Made by a program: the position numbers and the translations under genes. From Triplophysa rosa (lineage: Eukaryota; Chordata; Actinopteri; Cypriniformes; Nemacheilidae): a stretch of 64,000 bases of DNA. How positions within the stretch are numbered: the stretch's first letter is position 1; every line of letters begins with the position of its first letter. Shown here piece by piece: positions 10,085 to 19,419 of the stretch. Under the pieces are notes generated by a model, which did not search any database, was not told the DNA's origin, and worked only from the letters and a program-made list of their open reading frames with translations. Location of the stretch: positions 21,018,621 to 21,082,620 of the forward strand of contig NC_079891.1 of NCBI RefSeq assembly GCF_024868665.1, given 5' to 3'.

Positions 10085-11092
10085 GGGGGTGTGCTCTGGG
10101 CTCAAACCGGTTCCGAGCTCGGCGCACTCACCCTGACCAAGGTGTGTAGTGTTTCGGGCTCGGATAGATCTGGCGAGCTCGGAGCCCGCTTCCCGGACAG
10201 CACGCCAAATACGCATAACCTTATAACCACGCTCTATCATTATTTCCCTATCAACATCACTGTTATCTGCGCAGGTAAACTCGTGAAATGATGTTTAATT
10301 AACAAAGTTCGGGAGGAGCCGGAGCATATAATCAGCACGGCTGGTCTACTATCAGCAATCACCGCATCTACACAATCAGCCCTAGCGAGCTCGCTTATAA
10401 ATAGGGAAACCATCTTACCTGCTCTATCTCTTAAGATTAAGCATCCCTCCTCCACCCCGGCTCCTCTCCCTAACTCATTATCCCCAGGGGGTGTGCTCTG
10501 GGCTCAAACCGGTTCCGAGCTCGGCGCACTCACCCTGACCAAGGTGTAGAGTGTTTCGGGCTCGGATAGATCTGGCGAGCTCGGAGCCCGCTTCCCGGAC
10601 AGCACGCCAAATACGCATAACCTTATAACCACGCTCTATCATTATTTCCCTATCAACATCACTGTTATCTGCGCAGGTAAACTCGTGAAATGATGTTTAA
10701 TTAACAAAGTTCGGGAGGAGCCGGAGCATATAATCAGCACGGCTGGTCTACTATCAGCAATCACCGCATCTACACAATCAGCCCTAGCGAGCTCGCTTAT
10801 AAATAGGGAAACCATCTTACCTGCTCTATCTCTTAAGATTAAGCATCCCTCCTCCACCCCGGCTCCTCTCCCTAACTCATTATCCCCAGGGGGTGTGCTC
10901 TGGGCTCAAACCGGTTCCGAGCTCGGCGCACTCACCCTGACCAAGGTGTAGAGTGTTTCGGGCTCGGATAGATCTGGCGAGCTCGGAGCCCGCTTCCCGG
11001 ACAGCACGCCAAATACGTATAACCTTATAACCACGCTCTATCATTATTTCCCTATCAACATCACTGTTATCTGTGCCGGTAAACTCGCGAAA
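10085..11092 (+). repeat. Ngaro right terminal repeats, B1-A2-B2-A3-B3
   Basis: B units (about 204 bp, starting GGGGGTGTGCTCTGGGC) lie at 10085-10288, 10487-10690 and 10889-11092. A copies lie at 10289-10444 and 10691-10846, each followed by a roughly 42-bp spacer beginning CCCTCCTCC. The period is exactly 402 bp and units 1 and 2 look almost identical. A normal Ngaro has only B1-A2-B2, so one 402-bp unit is extra. The last B has substitutions such as GTGCCGG for GCGCAGG. Confidence 0.85.
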
Positions 11093-11561
11093 CAGTGAAA
11101 GTAAAAGTAGTCTTTCTAAGAGCATTTCTGTGACCGATTGCAGAACAGCAGAACCATATGTCACAGTCGTATCTCTTTCTCAGCGCTCAGGATGCAAGTG
11201 TCTCGAGACACGCTTTTGATAACAGAAATTTCCATGTCATGCTATAGTAAACCAAAGCTCACAACACTCGTGCCGCCTCAGCGCGTGGCGCTTCAAGACA
11301 CGAGACGCGAATGCAGTGTATAAACCCGTCCATCTAGCTAGCGCATGTCTCTCTCTCTTTTCATTTTTAATCAAGTATGCTGCATTGCAGACTCTAATGG
11401 ATTTTGTTGTATTACATCAAATTAGTAATTTTCACCAAAATCCCAACTGAAGCGCAATGTTATTAAATACATTTAAAAAAAACGCCTAGCAGGCCGGATG
11501 AAATTGTTTGGGTGGCCGGATGTGGCCTGCGGGCCGTAGTTTGCCCACCTCTGGTCTAGTG

Positions 11562-12219
11562 ACATTCTGATAGTATTGTTGACAAAATAGTTTTATCTGA
11601 ACTTTGCCAAAATCACACCATTGTTGCAATGTTCTAAAAGACTCCTTTGTAGTTTTAAATACATCCCAGAAACATTTTAAACTTTCTTAAAACCATTTGT
11701 CACCTAATAAACTGGTATTTAAATGCCAATAAGCGCTCCCTGGCTTAACAGAATTTAGAAAGACAGAGCACTGCACCATACTATGATCTAAAAGGCATGA
11801 TGGAGTAATAAAACAACTCTTAAAAATACTGTTATGATGCTTAAAACATAAATCCTGTCCAATCTTGCCAATGAGATCACATTATCACGAACATGAGTGC
11901 ATGTATATTGTTATATTCTCCATTAAGCTGTCTCCAAATATCATTTAAATCCTGTGTTTTTAATAGTTGAACAAGATGTTGATGTGAAGGTAAATGAGGT
12001 TCAATATGACTTCTGTCTAAATTGGACTCCGTACAATTAAAGTCACCACCCAAGAACACATACACATTACTTAAGGCAGCAAACCCATTCCATTCTACTG
12101 CCCAATCAGCAGCATTACTAAAATCACTATGTGTTTCTTGTAACAAAGTGATATCAATTTTCTTCTGATGAATAACTTCAAATAATTGAGCTCTTTTGAG
12201 CATATCTCTAGCACCATTC
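11562..12219 (-). pseudogene. ORF2 endonuclease of L1-Tx1 copy B
   Basis: Minus-strand reading with NLNGARDML, LLQETHSDFS, and GGDFNCTESNLDR followed by DLNDIWRQLNG: the L1 AP endonuclease. The piece between FAALSN and the GGDFN strand is missing, so the nuclease is dead. The 5' side stops at the target duplication of the RLE LINE (12220-12225) and the 3' side at the hAT duplication (11554-11561). Confidence 0.75.
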
Positions 12220-12444
12220 AGATTCGCTTAATAGGACTAGTTGTTATAATCCCACTATTTCAGCACAGTTGAATTGCCCAATAGGACATTTCCCACGCCT
12301 TATGCAGGGGGGAGCAGTCAAGAATATGAATAGAGGAAATTAATGGGCATAAATGATCCTAGAACTACATAGCATACTTACCTTTCCTTGCCATTATCAG
12401 ACAGACATCTCATGAGTTGTGTGTCCCAATTTCATCATACTATC

Positions 12445-12680
12445 CTGAGTGAAAGATGCCTTTTGGTGAGGTGCTGCTGATAATGCACCTCCAGCCAAGG
12501 GAGGCCCACCGCAGGTTGATCAGACCTGGGTGTGTGTCGCATTGTTACAAGGTCATCTGGCAGAAGCAGTGGGCAGCTATCACTGCAGCTCAAAGGCACC
12601 ACAGTCGTTACCCGCCGGCCCTGAGAATCGAACCGGCAACCTTCTGGTCACGAGTCCGACTCTCTAACCATTAGGCCACC
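12445..12680 (-). mobile_element. tRNA-derived SINE within the RLE LINE 3' region
   Basis: On the minus strand, TGGCCTAATGGTTAGAGAG fits a polymerase III box A and GGTTCGATTCTC fits box B, about 35 bp apart near the 12620-12680 end. The body contains GTGGTGCCTTTGAGC and GCTGCCCACTGCT, a pattern common in fish tRNA-SINE bodies. The left limit is approximate. Confidence 0.7.
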
Positions 12681-12870
12681 AAGGCTGTTATAGCCCCACT
12701 GGTTCCGTTAATGCAAGCTCAGTGCCCCCGGTCCCGTATGGCATAACATTACAATATATTACCAAAAATTTCAATGCAACCATATGCGCCAACCCGTTGG
12801 CTAAGGCTGTTATAGCCCCACTGGCTCCGTTAATGCAAGCTCAGTGCCCCCGGTCCCGTATGGCATAACA
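12681..12870. repeat. 122-bp-period tandem duplication
   Basis: AAGGCTGTTATAGCCCC starts at 12681 and again at 12803, each followed by GTTAATGCAAGCTCAGTGCC and CCCGTATGGCATAACA. The second copy is matched for about 70 bp. Confidence 0.85.
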
Positions 12871-12901
12871 ATACAACACACAACACCATTTTATTACGTG
12901 G

Positions 12902-14141
12902 TCACTTGGCAGCCCATATTGTGTCCTTCTGTTTCAACCACAGCCAGTGGCTGCTTCTCTCAGCGACAGTGGCAAGTTCTTTGACTACCATCCGTTGGGC
13001 ATGTCCTTTGATCCCCACTTTCTTAAGCAGCCTTGTAGTGGAATTGGAAACAAAGCCCCTGCAGCCCACTTCCACCGGGAACCCGATCTTCAGCCTCCGC
13101 TGCCAAGTTGGCATACCGGAGATTCTTTCTTTCAAATGCTTCGTTAATGGCCTCTTCCCAAGGTACAGTCAACTCAACTATGAGGACTGTTCTACTGGAG
13201 CTGGACCACAGAACCACGTCCGGCCGCAGGTTGGTCGCTGCGATTTCTAAGGGGAAAGTAAGTCTGTGGTTTAAATCAACTCGCATTTCCCAATCCCTGG
13301 CTATACTCAGCAGACCTGAATCTGGGGTTAAGGGCTTGGCCTGAGGTTTCTGCCCCTCCCGAATAAAGGGTTGCCTTTTTAGCGAGTTAGCCTTGGCGTT
13401 TTGGGGGATGGCATTTGCTGCCACTCTCTTGGTCTCTACTGCTGCAGCCAAGCACTTTAGTACTTGATTGTGGTGCCATGTGTATCTCCCTTGTGTCAAG
13501 CTCTTACAACCCACAAGAATATGTTTTAGGTTTGCTGGAGCTGCACATAGGTGGCAGGCTGGATCCTGTCCATACCAAACATGCAGATTTGTTGGTGAGG
13601 GCAGCACATCATATGTAGCTCTTATGATAAAACTTAGCCTGTTTGTTTCCATACTCCACAGCTCACTCAAAGTGATTTTGCGCCGTTCAATGCCTTCCCA
13701 CCTCATCCAACGGCCTTGCTGGGCTTGAGAGACCGCTCTGGCGCATCTACTTGCTTCCTCTTGACGCCGAACCTCCTCCACTACCAGGTGACGCTGTTCC
13801 TTTGGTGTCGCTTTTCGCCACGTGGGTGTGGTTGATGCCAAACCAAGTCCCCCTCGGCCATGTTGCACTTGTCCCACAATGTCCTTATGTCTGAGGGCTG
13901 CCTTTGCATCTCCCACCGCTGTTTTTGGGTTCCATTTCCTTCCTGTCGCTACTGTTGGAGCAGCATCTCTTATACAGGGATCACAGGATTCTTTGAGCGT
14001 CATCTCTAGCCTTGTTTTGGTGCAATTATATTCCTCCACGAGGCTTGAAATGGGAAGAGAGAGAGCTCCATTCCCATACAGCCTTATGTTGCTAAGGCAT
14101 TTTGGTAGCCCAAGCCATTTCCTCACTTGTGTACTCACCAA
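12902..14141 (-). pseudogene. RLE LINE C-terminal part: CCHC motif and nuclease
   Basis: Long minus-strand frame from 14141 to 13023, continuing in another frame to 12902. It contains CHLC..H..C (C-x2-C-x7-H-x4-C) and then a PD-(D/E)xK-type nuclease signature: RPDVVLWS, then VLIVELTVPWEEA and FERKNLRY. In R2-group elements this nuclease cuts the target for primed reverse transcription. The C-terminal ERSSHWLWLKQKD tail is in the second frame. One frameshift lies near 13100-13130, and the junction with RT (14141-14193) is also broken. Confidence 0.75.
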
Positions 14142-14192
14142 TCTCTACAGGTTATTGGCGTGAGACACCGTGAGCTCATAAATTAAAATTGG

Positions 14193-14927
14193 CTACATCA
14201 GGCGTGGCAACAAGCCAAATTGGAAGCACCAGAGTTTCAGCTTCCCAGGAAGAGATGTATTATTGATTTTCTTGAGTCCACTGGCTGTCTCTTGCCTGAG
14301 TTGTTCCACCTGTTCGGCATCTTTAAGGTCTGCGGTGTACCACCATCCAAGGCTTTTGATGGGCTTTTCCATGACCATTGGTATGGGCTCACCCTTTATA
14401 CAGAACCTGTCATTGGTAAGCCTGCCCTTGACAATAGAAATGCTGCGGGATTTGCTTGGTTTGACCTCCATTTGTGCCCAACTAATGTTCTCCTGGAGCT
14501 TATCCAGCAGCTGCTTTGTACATGCTTTGGTTGTTATGATGGTTGTCATGTCATCCATGTATGCCCTGATTGGAGGTAGGCGCAACCCATTTTTCAAACG
14601 CTCTCCTCCAACCACCCAATGCGATGCCCGGATTATTATTTCCATTGCCATTGTGAAAGCCAGTGGTGAAATTGTGCAACCTGCCATTATGCCAACCTCC
14701 AGCAGTTGCCACGCGGCGGTACTATCCTGTGTGGTAATACAAAATTGGAAATCCTGAAAATATGCCTTAATCAGCTTTGTTACCTGATCTGGAACGTGGA
14801 AGAAGTCAAAGGCTGTCCACAGCAGCTCATGTGGCACAGATCCAAAGGCATTGGCAAGATCTAGAAAAACCACATGCAGGTCTTCTCCTTTTTGCCATTT
14901 GCAACTGGTGCCAGATGATGTTAGCAT
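14193..14927 (-). pseudogene. RLE LINE reverse transcriptase (5' truncated)
   Basis: A 244-residue reading with VVFLDLANAFGSVPH (catalytic Asp23), GIMAGCTISPLAFTMAME and RAYMDDMTTI (paired Asp at 125-126), then SLGWWYTADL. These are RT palm motifs of the non-LTR type. The N-terminal finger region is lost, and sequence up to 14987 continues in another frame (KKAGIGGFS). Confidence 0.8.
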
Positions 14928-14993
14928 GTTCCAAACATACAGAGAAACCCCCTATGCCTGCCTTCTTCACTGAAGTATCAACGAAGTAGATTC

Positions 14994-16288
14994 AGAGTAG
15001 CAACATTAACATCACACAATGTAAAATGTAAAAAAAAAATGTAAAATGAAAAACTCATGCCCACAAAAACATTCTAATTAAGTACATGGAATTAGGCTTT
15101 CTCACTGTCCTCATTACTAAGCTCAAGGTTAAGTTTCCTTAATATCCTTTTCAGCCCATAGACCTCTTTGTTCGTAAAGCAGTCCTCCATCACTAAACAC
15201 TTGGTTTTCTCAACAAACTGCTTTGTGTCAGAAAAGTATTCATTAATGCGCACCCCTCTCTTATTTTTAGTAGCTCTGAGGAACAGTTTTATGTTGTCTA
15301 CCTCATAATGACGACCAGTAAAATCACTCTGAGAAAGACTGATGCTTGAATCAGACGATTCACCCTCACTTTCGGTTTCATCTTTATCACTGAACTCAGT
15401 TATGTCTGCTTTTTTGCATGCCTATTCGAAGCTTTATCAGAACTCTTTCTCTTTAGTGGGACTTTAAAATCTGACTCCCCAACTCCATTTGGGTATCATC
15501 ACATTCATTAATTATAGTGCGTTGCGGGACAATATTGGGAGCGACATTCAAATGTTTATCTGTCTCAGTAATGGTTACCTCTGCCTGATCATTAGATTTT
15601 TCTACACTGGAAACATTGTTTTCAGATGCACACACATTATCATCAGTTGCTGCAATCACATGTAAGTCATCATTTTGATTTTGGTTTTGTTATTCACTGT
15701 ACGCGACCCTTCGCTAGGAGTTGCATGTAACGGTCCTGCTTTGAGTTCAGCGTAACCCACAGCACCGCCTCTGACTACGTCATCAGCTGACGAGGTGTTC
15801 TAATTTTCTAGTGTTAAAGGGAGAGACCAGTTTACCATGACGAGACAAAGCTTTGGCTAATATATCGTCACTTAAGAATGGTGGTACGTTAGATAAAGTG
15901 ACTTTCTTCGAGTGTGAAGAAAGAGAGAGAGAGCGAAAGTAAAGGGGTGAACAGATCATCAACAACTATCCCTGTCTCTACGAATTCATTATCTTTTTCA
16001 ACAGTGCAGAGAAAGATAACTGTATCGTTATTCATCCTGGAGGCAGACAGTATGCTTTCATGTCCTACAACATCACCCGCACAGCCAGGCAACATTTCTC
16101 CACACTGACTGCGGACGCCACTTTCACTCTGTGGCGCCGGGAAAGTGAGCTCAGAACCTGCGCCCGCGGGGCCAAGTAGGGGTCTCTGCAGGTCGGAGAA
16201 ATATACGTGCCGAAAGGTAGGGGGGTGCCGAAAGGTTTCTCGTTGGTCAAAGGTGCTCTTCCTTGGCATACCACATACGTCATTTCTT
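14994..16288 (-). pseudogene. ORF1 and 5' region of L1-Tx1 copy B
   Basis: Matches copy A in order: an N-terminal block with VGHESILSASRMNND (about 16000-16070), the RRM-like VTLSNVPPFLSDD (about 15860-15900), an acidic middle (15453-15659) and a C-terminal TKNKRGVRINEYF block (about 15200-15260). The zinc knuckle seen in copy A is not recognisable, and several frames are needed. A 5' UTR-like piece with repeated CCTTTCGGCAC lies at 16190-16260. The right end abuts the TTAA element at 16289. Confidence 0.65.
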
Positions 16289-17626
16289 TTAAAGGGGTCA
16301 AATGACAGTGCTAAAACGAATATTATCGCTTGTTTTAGATGTAATGCAATGTGTAAGGTTAAAAAACGCTGTATTTTCCACATACCGTCCATGTTTGTAT
16401 CTCCTCTTTGCCCCGCCTCTCTGAAACGCGCAGATTTTTTACAAAGCTCATCGCTCTGAAAAGCGAGGTGTGTTATGATTGGCCAGTTAACCATTGCGTA
16501 GCGATTGGTCAAATACTACAAGCGTGTGACGGAAATGTAACGCCTCTTACCATATTCGGAACATGTTCCCAAGCAATTGTACTGACAGGTGATAAAATGT
16601 CATCGGTACTATCAATTCGAGCCCGAATCTGATCAGGAAAATGAAGACGATCAAGCCATTACATAAACTTTGCCAGAGCGACTTGAGCAGGATGTAAAGG
16701 ATTGGTAAGGTTTTTAAAAAATACAGTATATTATGTTAAATGGTTAAAAACTATAGCTAACTGTTTTACCTTTATATACGACGTTATAAAGATTTGCCGT
16801 TAGTGATCAACCAGTGTGACGCCATGTCTCGTCGCGACTCAACAAAGACAATAAACCCCATTATAAACACGACATTTGTTGCCTCTAGTTGGAACATAAT
16901 TACTGATTATTAGGACTTATGTTGTCTTTTTTCATGTTGCGAGCATGTCTGCATTTGCAGATCATGCAAAGAAACAAAATGCGCTACAAACACACGACAA
17001 ACTCAACTCGCGTTAGTCCGTAACAAAGTATTTTACAATGAAAATATGCTTACAGGCTGCGAATCTGACGCGCCATAATGTCCTTGCGAAGTTGTAATGG
17101 TTGGAATTACCCCACTTTTTAAAAAAAGCTTTCATGCACAGCTGGCCTTGATCTCTCCCAGGTTCATGAAGCAATCATCTGTGAAATGTGCTGCACACAC
17201 TTGAATATTCGGATTGTACTGTTCTGGAACAGTATTGTAAATAAAATGTAATCATTCATTTTTAGTTGTCTCATCTTTTGGAAGGGCAAACAAAGAGGCT
17301 TTCTTTTCGCAACGAAACACACAGCATCTCCACGACATGGCTGCGGCGGCGACGATACAATGAGATTTACAAGTACGCCCACCTTACTTGCGTATAGATT
17401 TGGGCGGTCTTTGTCAAGTCATACCACGAAATGACGTAGATTCGTGGGGGTGTGGTTACACGAGTCGTTTCAGGCAGGTCTGGGTGAGCATTCGCTTTTA
17501 AATAGAATGCATCTTTTGTTCCGAAACTTTAATTTTTGCAATTGCAATGTCTAATACATGCATGGGCAACTTATAACACACCAAAGACACAGAAAAACAC
17601 GTATTCGCGCCATATGACCCCTTTAA
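16289..17626. mobile_element. Kolobok-like TTAA element, long form
   Basis: TTAAAGGGGTCAAATGAC at the left and CATATGACCCCTTTAA at the right form inverted termini, each including TTAA (16289-16292, 17623-17626). Its outer 300 bp on the left and 260 bp on the right match the 538-bp element at 58799-59336; the middle (about 16590-17370) is extra. That middle carries a THAP-like finger on the minus strand and an acidic coding-like scrap on the plus strand near 16615-16670. TTAA duplication plus THAP suggests the Kolobok superfamily, but that is inference. Confidence 0.65.
17130..17338 (-). pseudogene. Decayed THAP-like zinc finger
   Basis: Minus-strand ATG at 17338 begins MSWRCCVFRCEKKASLFALP. 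After an in-frame TGA at 17252-17254 the same frame continues HFIYNTVPEQYNPNIQVC, then AAHFTDDCF. The C-x4-C start, the ALPKD strand and the later C-x2-H fit the C2CH THAP pattern of DNA-binding domains found in P-type and Kolobok transposases. The reading ends at 17130. It lies inside the TTAA element, consistent with a transposase remnant. Confidence 0.5.
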
Positions 17627-18739
17627 ACAGGAAGAAGGTTGCGGTAAGGTGTGTGTAATGCAAAGTTTGCAAACTTGTGAATTTGTGAACATAAGCCCTT
17701 AAAAACTACAAATTTTATCAGATAAGTCTATGTTTTTGCTAAATTGCTTAATAATAAATCACAGAAGATAACTAAACAGCTCTTAATATTTTATAAACAG
17801 CTGTCGTTATGTTTTTTGAGTATTTCAGTCTTTCTGCATGTTTTTGTTTACATGTAGGCTACTAAATCATAGTTGTTCAAAAACGGTAGAAATGCCTTTT
17901 ACTGTATGACCGCTATGTTGTTGCTATTCTATCATGACACCAAGTAAAGCAAATTTAAAAAGCTAGTGCAGTTGTAAGTGTTATTTTAGAGACATTTGTA
18001 CCACCCTTTGAATAATAATTGTAATTTGCTTTTGATTGTGACACTTATCAGCTGTTCCTTAAACATAATTTTTCTAAATGGTTCAACTCCAATATATGCA
18101 ATCCCCTGTACCTTCATTTTACATTAACAATAAAACGCAATATGATATTAACACAACCCTATACTGCTTCATTTCGTTTTAATTTTAAATATATGTATGT
18201 GGTTTAGGCAATCTGATGTGATTATTTCATTTTTAATCAAATGAAATATGACACAAAACACAATATTTTATTGTAAAGTATAAGACGTTTGTACAATAGG
18301 GAAAAACAATACACAGGCAGTGCTCCAAGACTACTTTTAACTAATAAATACATACAGCTAGGCTGTGTATAGTTATGAAACTCTGACCTCAGTCAAAATG
18401 ATTAGTCTGGGAACAAATAGATTCATCAGACCAACGATTGCCCATTATGAAATGTAACCAAAACTAATAATATCCTAAAGTGACATTAGAGCCAGCGGGC
18501 AGTTTTAGGTGTATTTGCTGACATCAAGCTGTGGAACTCACACCTCAGAACATGTCGAGGCCACTTATAGGCCCTAGTATCCAAAGAGTATATATACCCT
18601 TTGCAGTATCTTTGTAAATCAACTGCAGATTCTTGGTTTCATATTAAAATCTTTGATACAAAACACCACAATGAAAAGGTGGCTTTGGATGTGGGCCAAT
18701 AGAGTTTAAGCTGATGTGAAACAGGCAGCTTTTGCGACC
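17627..18739. other. AT-rich intron 5 sequence
   Basis: No gene, RNA or clear repeat boundary is seen. Confidence 0.5.
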
Positions 18740-18860
18740 AATTGAAAAGACCTTTCGGCACTCCCCTACCTTTCGTAATGCCTCCACCTTTCGGCACGCC
18801 CAATTCTCCGACCTGCAGATACACCTGTCTCCGCGGGGCCGTCATGCTCCCGGTAAAACA
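18740..18860 (+). mobile_element. Short L1-Tx1 5'-UTR-like fragment
   Basis: Two CCTTTCGGCAC motifs and TTCTCCGACCTGCAGA match the 5' region of L1-Tx1 copy B at 16190-16260, in the opposite orientation. No coding part is recognised. Confidence 0.45.
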
Positions 18861-19230
18861 GGTAGCACTCGGCCCAAAACACAACTTCACCGTAATCCAG
18901 AAAACACACAAAAACAACTAACAATGAGAAAAAGCAAGAAAGAAGAAAAAAGGTCTACTTACAGAAAAAGTCCCCGCAAGGATAGTAAAATCTAACAAAA
19001 ATGCTTACATTCTTAATAAACATTATGAAAAAGTCCACGGTGGTGTGTACAGATACAGTGTATCTCTACAGATGCAGTTATTTCTAAAATGTATATTTGC
19101 ATGTATTTGTATTTGAATGAATGTGACTGTATGAGAGATTTACAGCATTTAAGAAAGATACCACGAATAAATACGTAACAAAGGTGCTAGTGAAACAATA
19201 GGTGGTTTTGTGTGCGTGTGTTTGACTCAC

Positions 19231-19419
19231 CCATAACATTACAGATGCAGTTCTGGCAGGGCTGTTGTGGTGAGGATCTGTAAAAGTTCTCTATGCATCT
19301 CTCACAGTGAGGGCCAGCTGTGTTTCCCCTGCAGCCGACACAGCGCCCCCCACTGCCAGTGCTGCGGTACTGCTCCACATCAAAGACGCATTCATCGGCA
19401 AGACCGCTGCAGTTACACT
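19231..19419 (-). CDS. lamc3: lamc3 exon 5: second laminin-EGF repeat
   Basis: Acceptor CCGCTCAG| and donor ATGG|GTGAGTC (19230-19229); 189 nt ending in phase 1. It encodes [20 protein letters not shown], then [19 protein letters not shown] and [11 protein letters not shown]. The next exon is not found in the remaining 19 kb to the left. Confidence 0.9.

Larger units (their letters stand above)
4871..11092 (+). mobile_element. Ngaro-type tyrosine-recombinase retrotransposon
   Basis: Plus-strand element with split direct repeats. A left repeat A1 (4871-5026) is followed by gag-like (5045-6060), RT/RNase H (6046-7721) and tyrosine recombinase (7690-8701) regions, a minisatellite block (8825-9660), then right-hand repeats B1-A2-B2 and one extra A-B unit. 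Copying A1 on the right between two B repeats is the diagnostic Ngaro arrangement and differs from the inverted repeats of the DIRS element at 22255. No target-site duplication is seen, as expected for recombinase-mediated insertion. Frameshifts in gag and before RT make it non-autonomous, although the recombinase frame is open. Confidence 0.85.
4504..11553. mobile_element. hAT-type DNA element carrying a nested Ngaro
   Basis: Termini CAGGGGTGGGCAAACT (left) and the complement of CAGAGGTGGGCAAACTACGG (right) are the classic hAT pattern. An identical 8-bp duplication GTCTAGTG flanks it at 4496-4503 and 11554-11561. Own sequence is only 4504-4870 plus 11093-11553 (about 830 bp) with no transposase, so it was non-autonomous before the Ngaro landed inside it. 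It interrupts ORF2 of L1-Tx1 copy B. Confidence 0.9.
12226..14987 (-). mobile_element. 5'-truncated RLE-type (R2/NeSL/HERO-like) LINE
   Basis: Minus-strand LINE with reverse transcriptase (14193-14927) followed by a CCHC motif and a restriction-enzyme-like endonuclease (12902-14141), the order typical of early-branching RLE non-LTR elements. AGATTC flanks both ends (12220-12225 and 14988-14993), and removing the element rejoins the copy B endonuclease N-terminus in frame. The element starts inside RT (5' truncation). Its 3' region contains a tRNA-derived SINE and a tandem duplication. RLE elements are often site-specific; here the target is another LINE. Confidence 0.75.
3046..16288 (-). mobile_element. 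L1-Tx1-type LINE, copy B, fragmented by nested insertions
   Basis: Minus-strand LINE whose pieces read 5' to 3': ORF1 (14994-16288), ORF2 endonuclease (11562-12219), ORF2 linker (4068-4495), ORF2 C-terminus and 3' end (3046-3502). Between the pieces sit an RLE-type LINE (12226-14987, 6-bp duplication), a hAT element (4504-11553, 8-bp duplication) and a solo LTR (3503-4067). Most of the reverse transcriptase is absent between the linker and C-terminal parts, a deletion that predates the LTR insertion because the LTR sits exactly in that junction. Copy B lies in the same orientation as copy A. Confidence 0.75.

Noticed and set aside
10240..10857. Two identical 71-codon minus-strand ORFs as a duplicated gene
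   Set aside because: They lie in the 402-bp Ngaro terminal repeat and have no motif or start context.
12600..12690. Functional tRNA gene
   Set aside because: Only box A and box B are tRNA-like, no cloverleaf is completed, and the SINE body follows.
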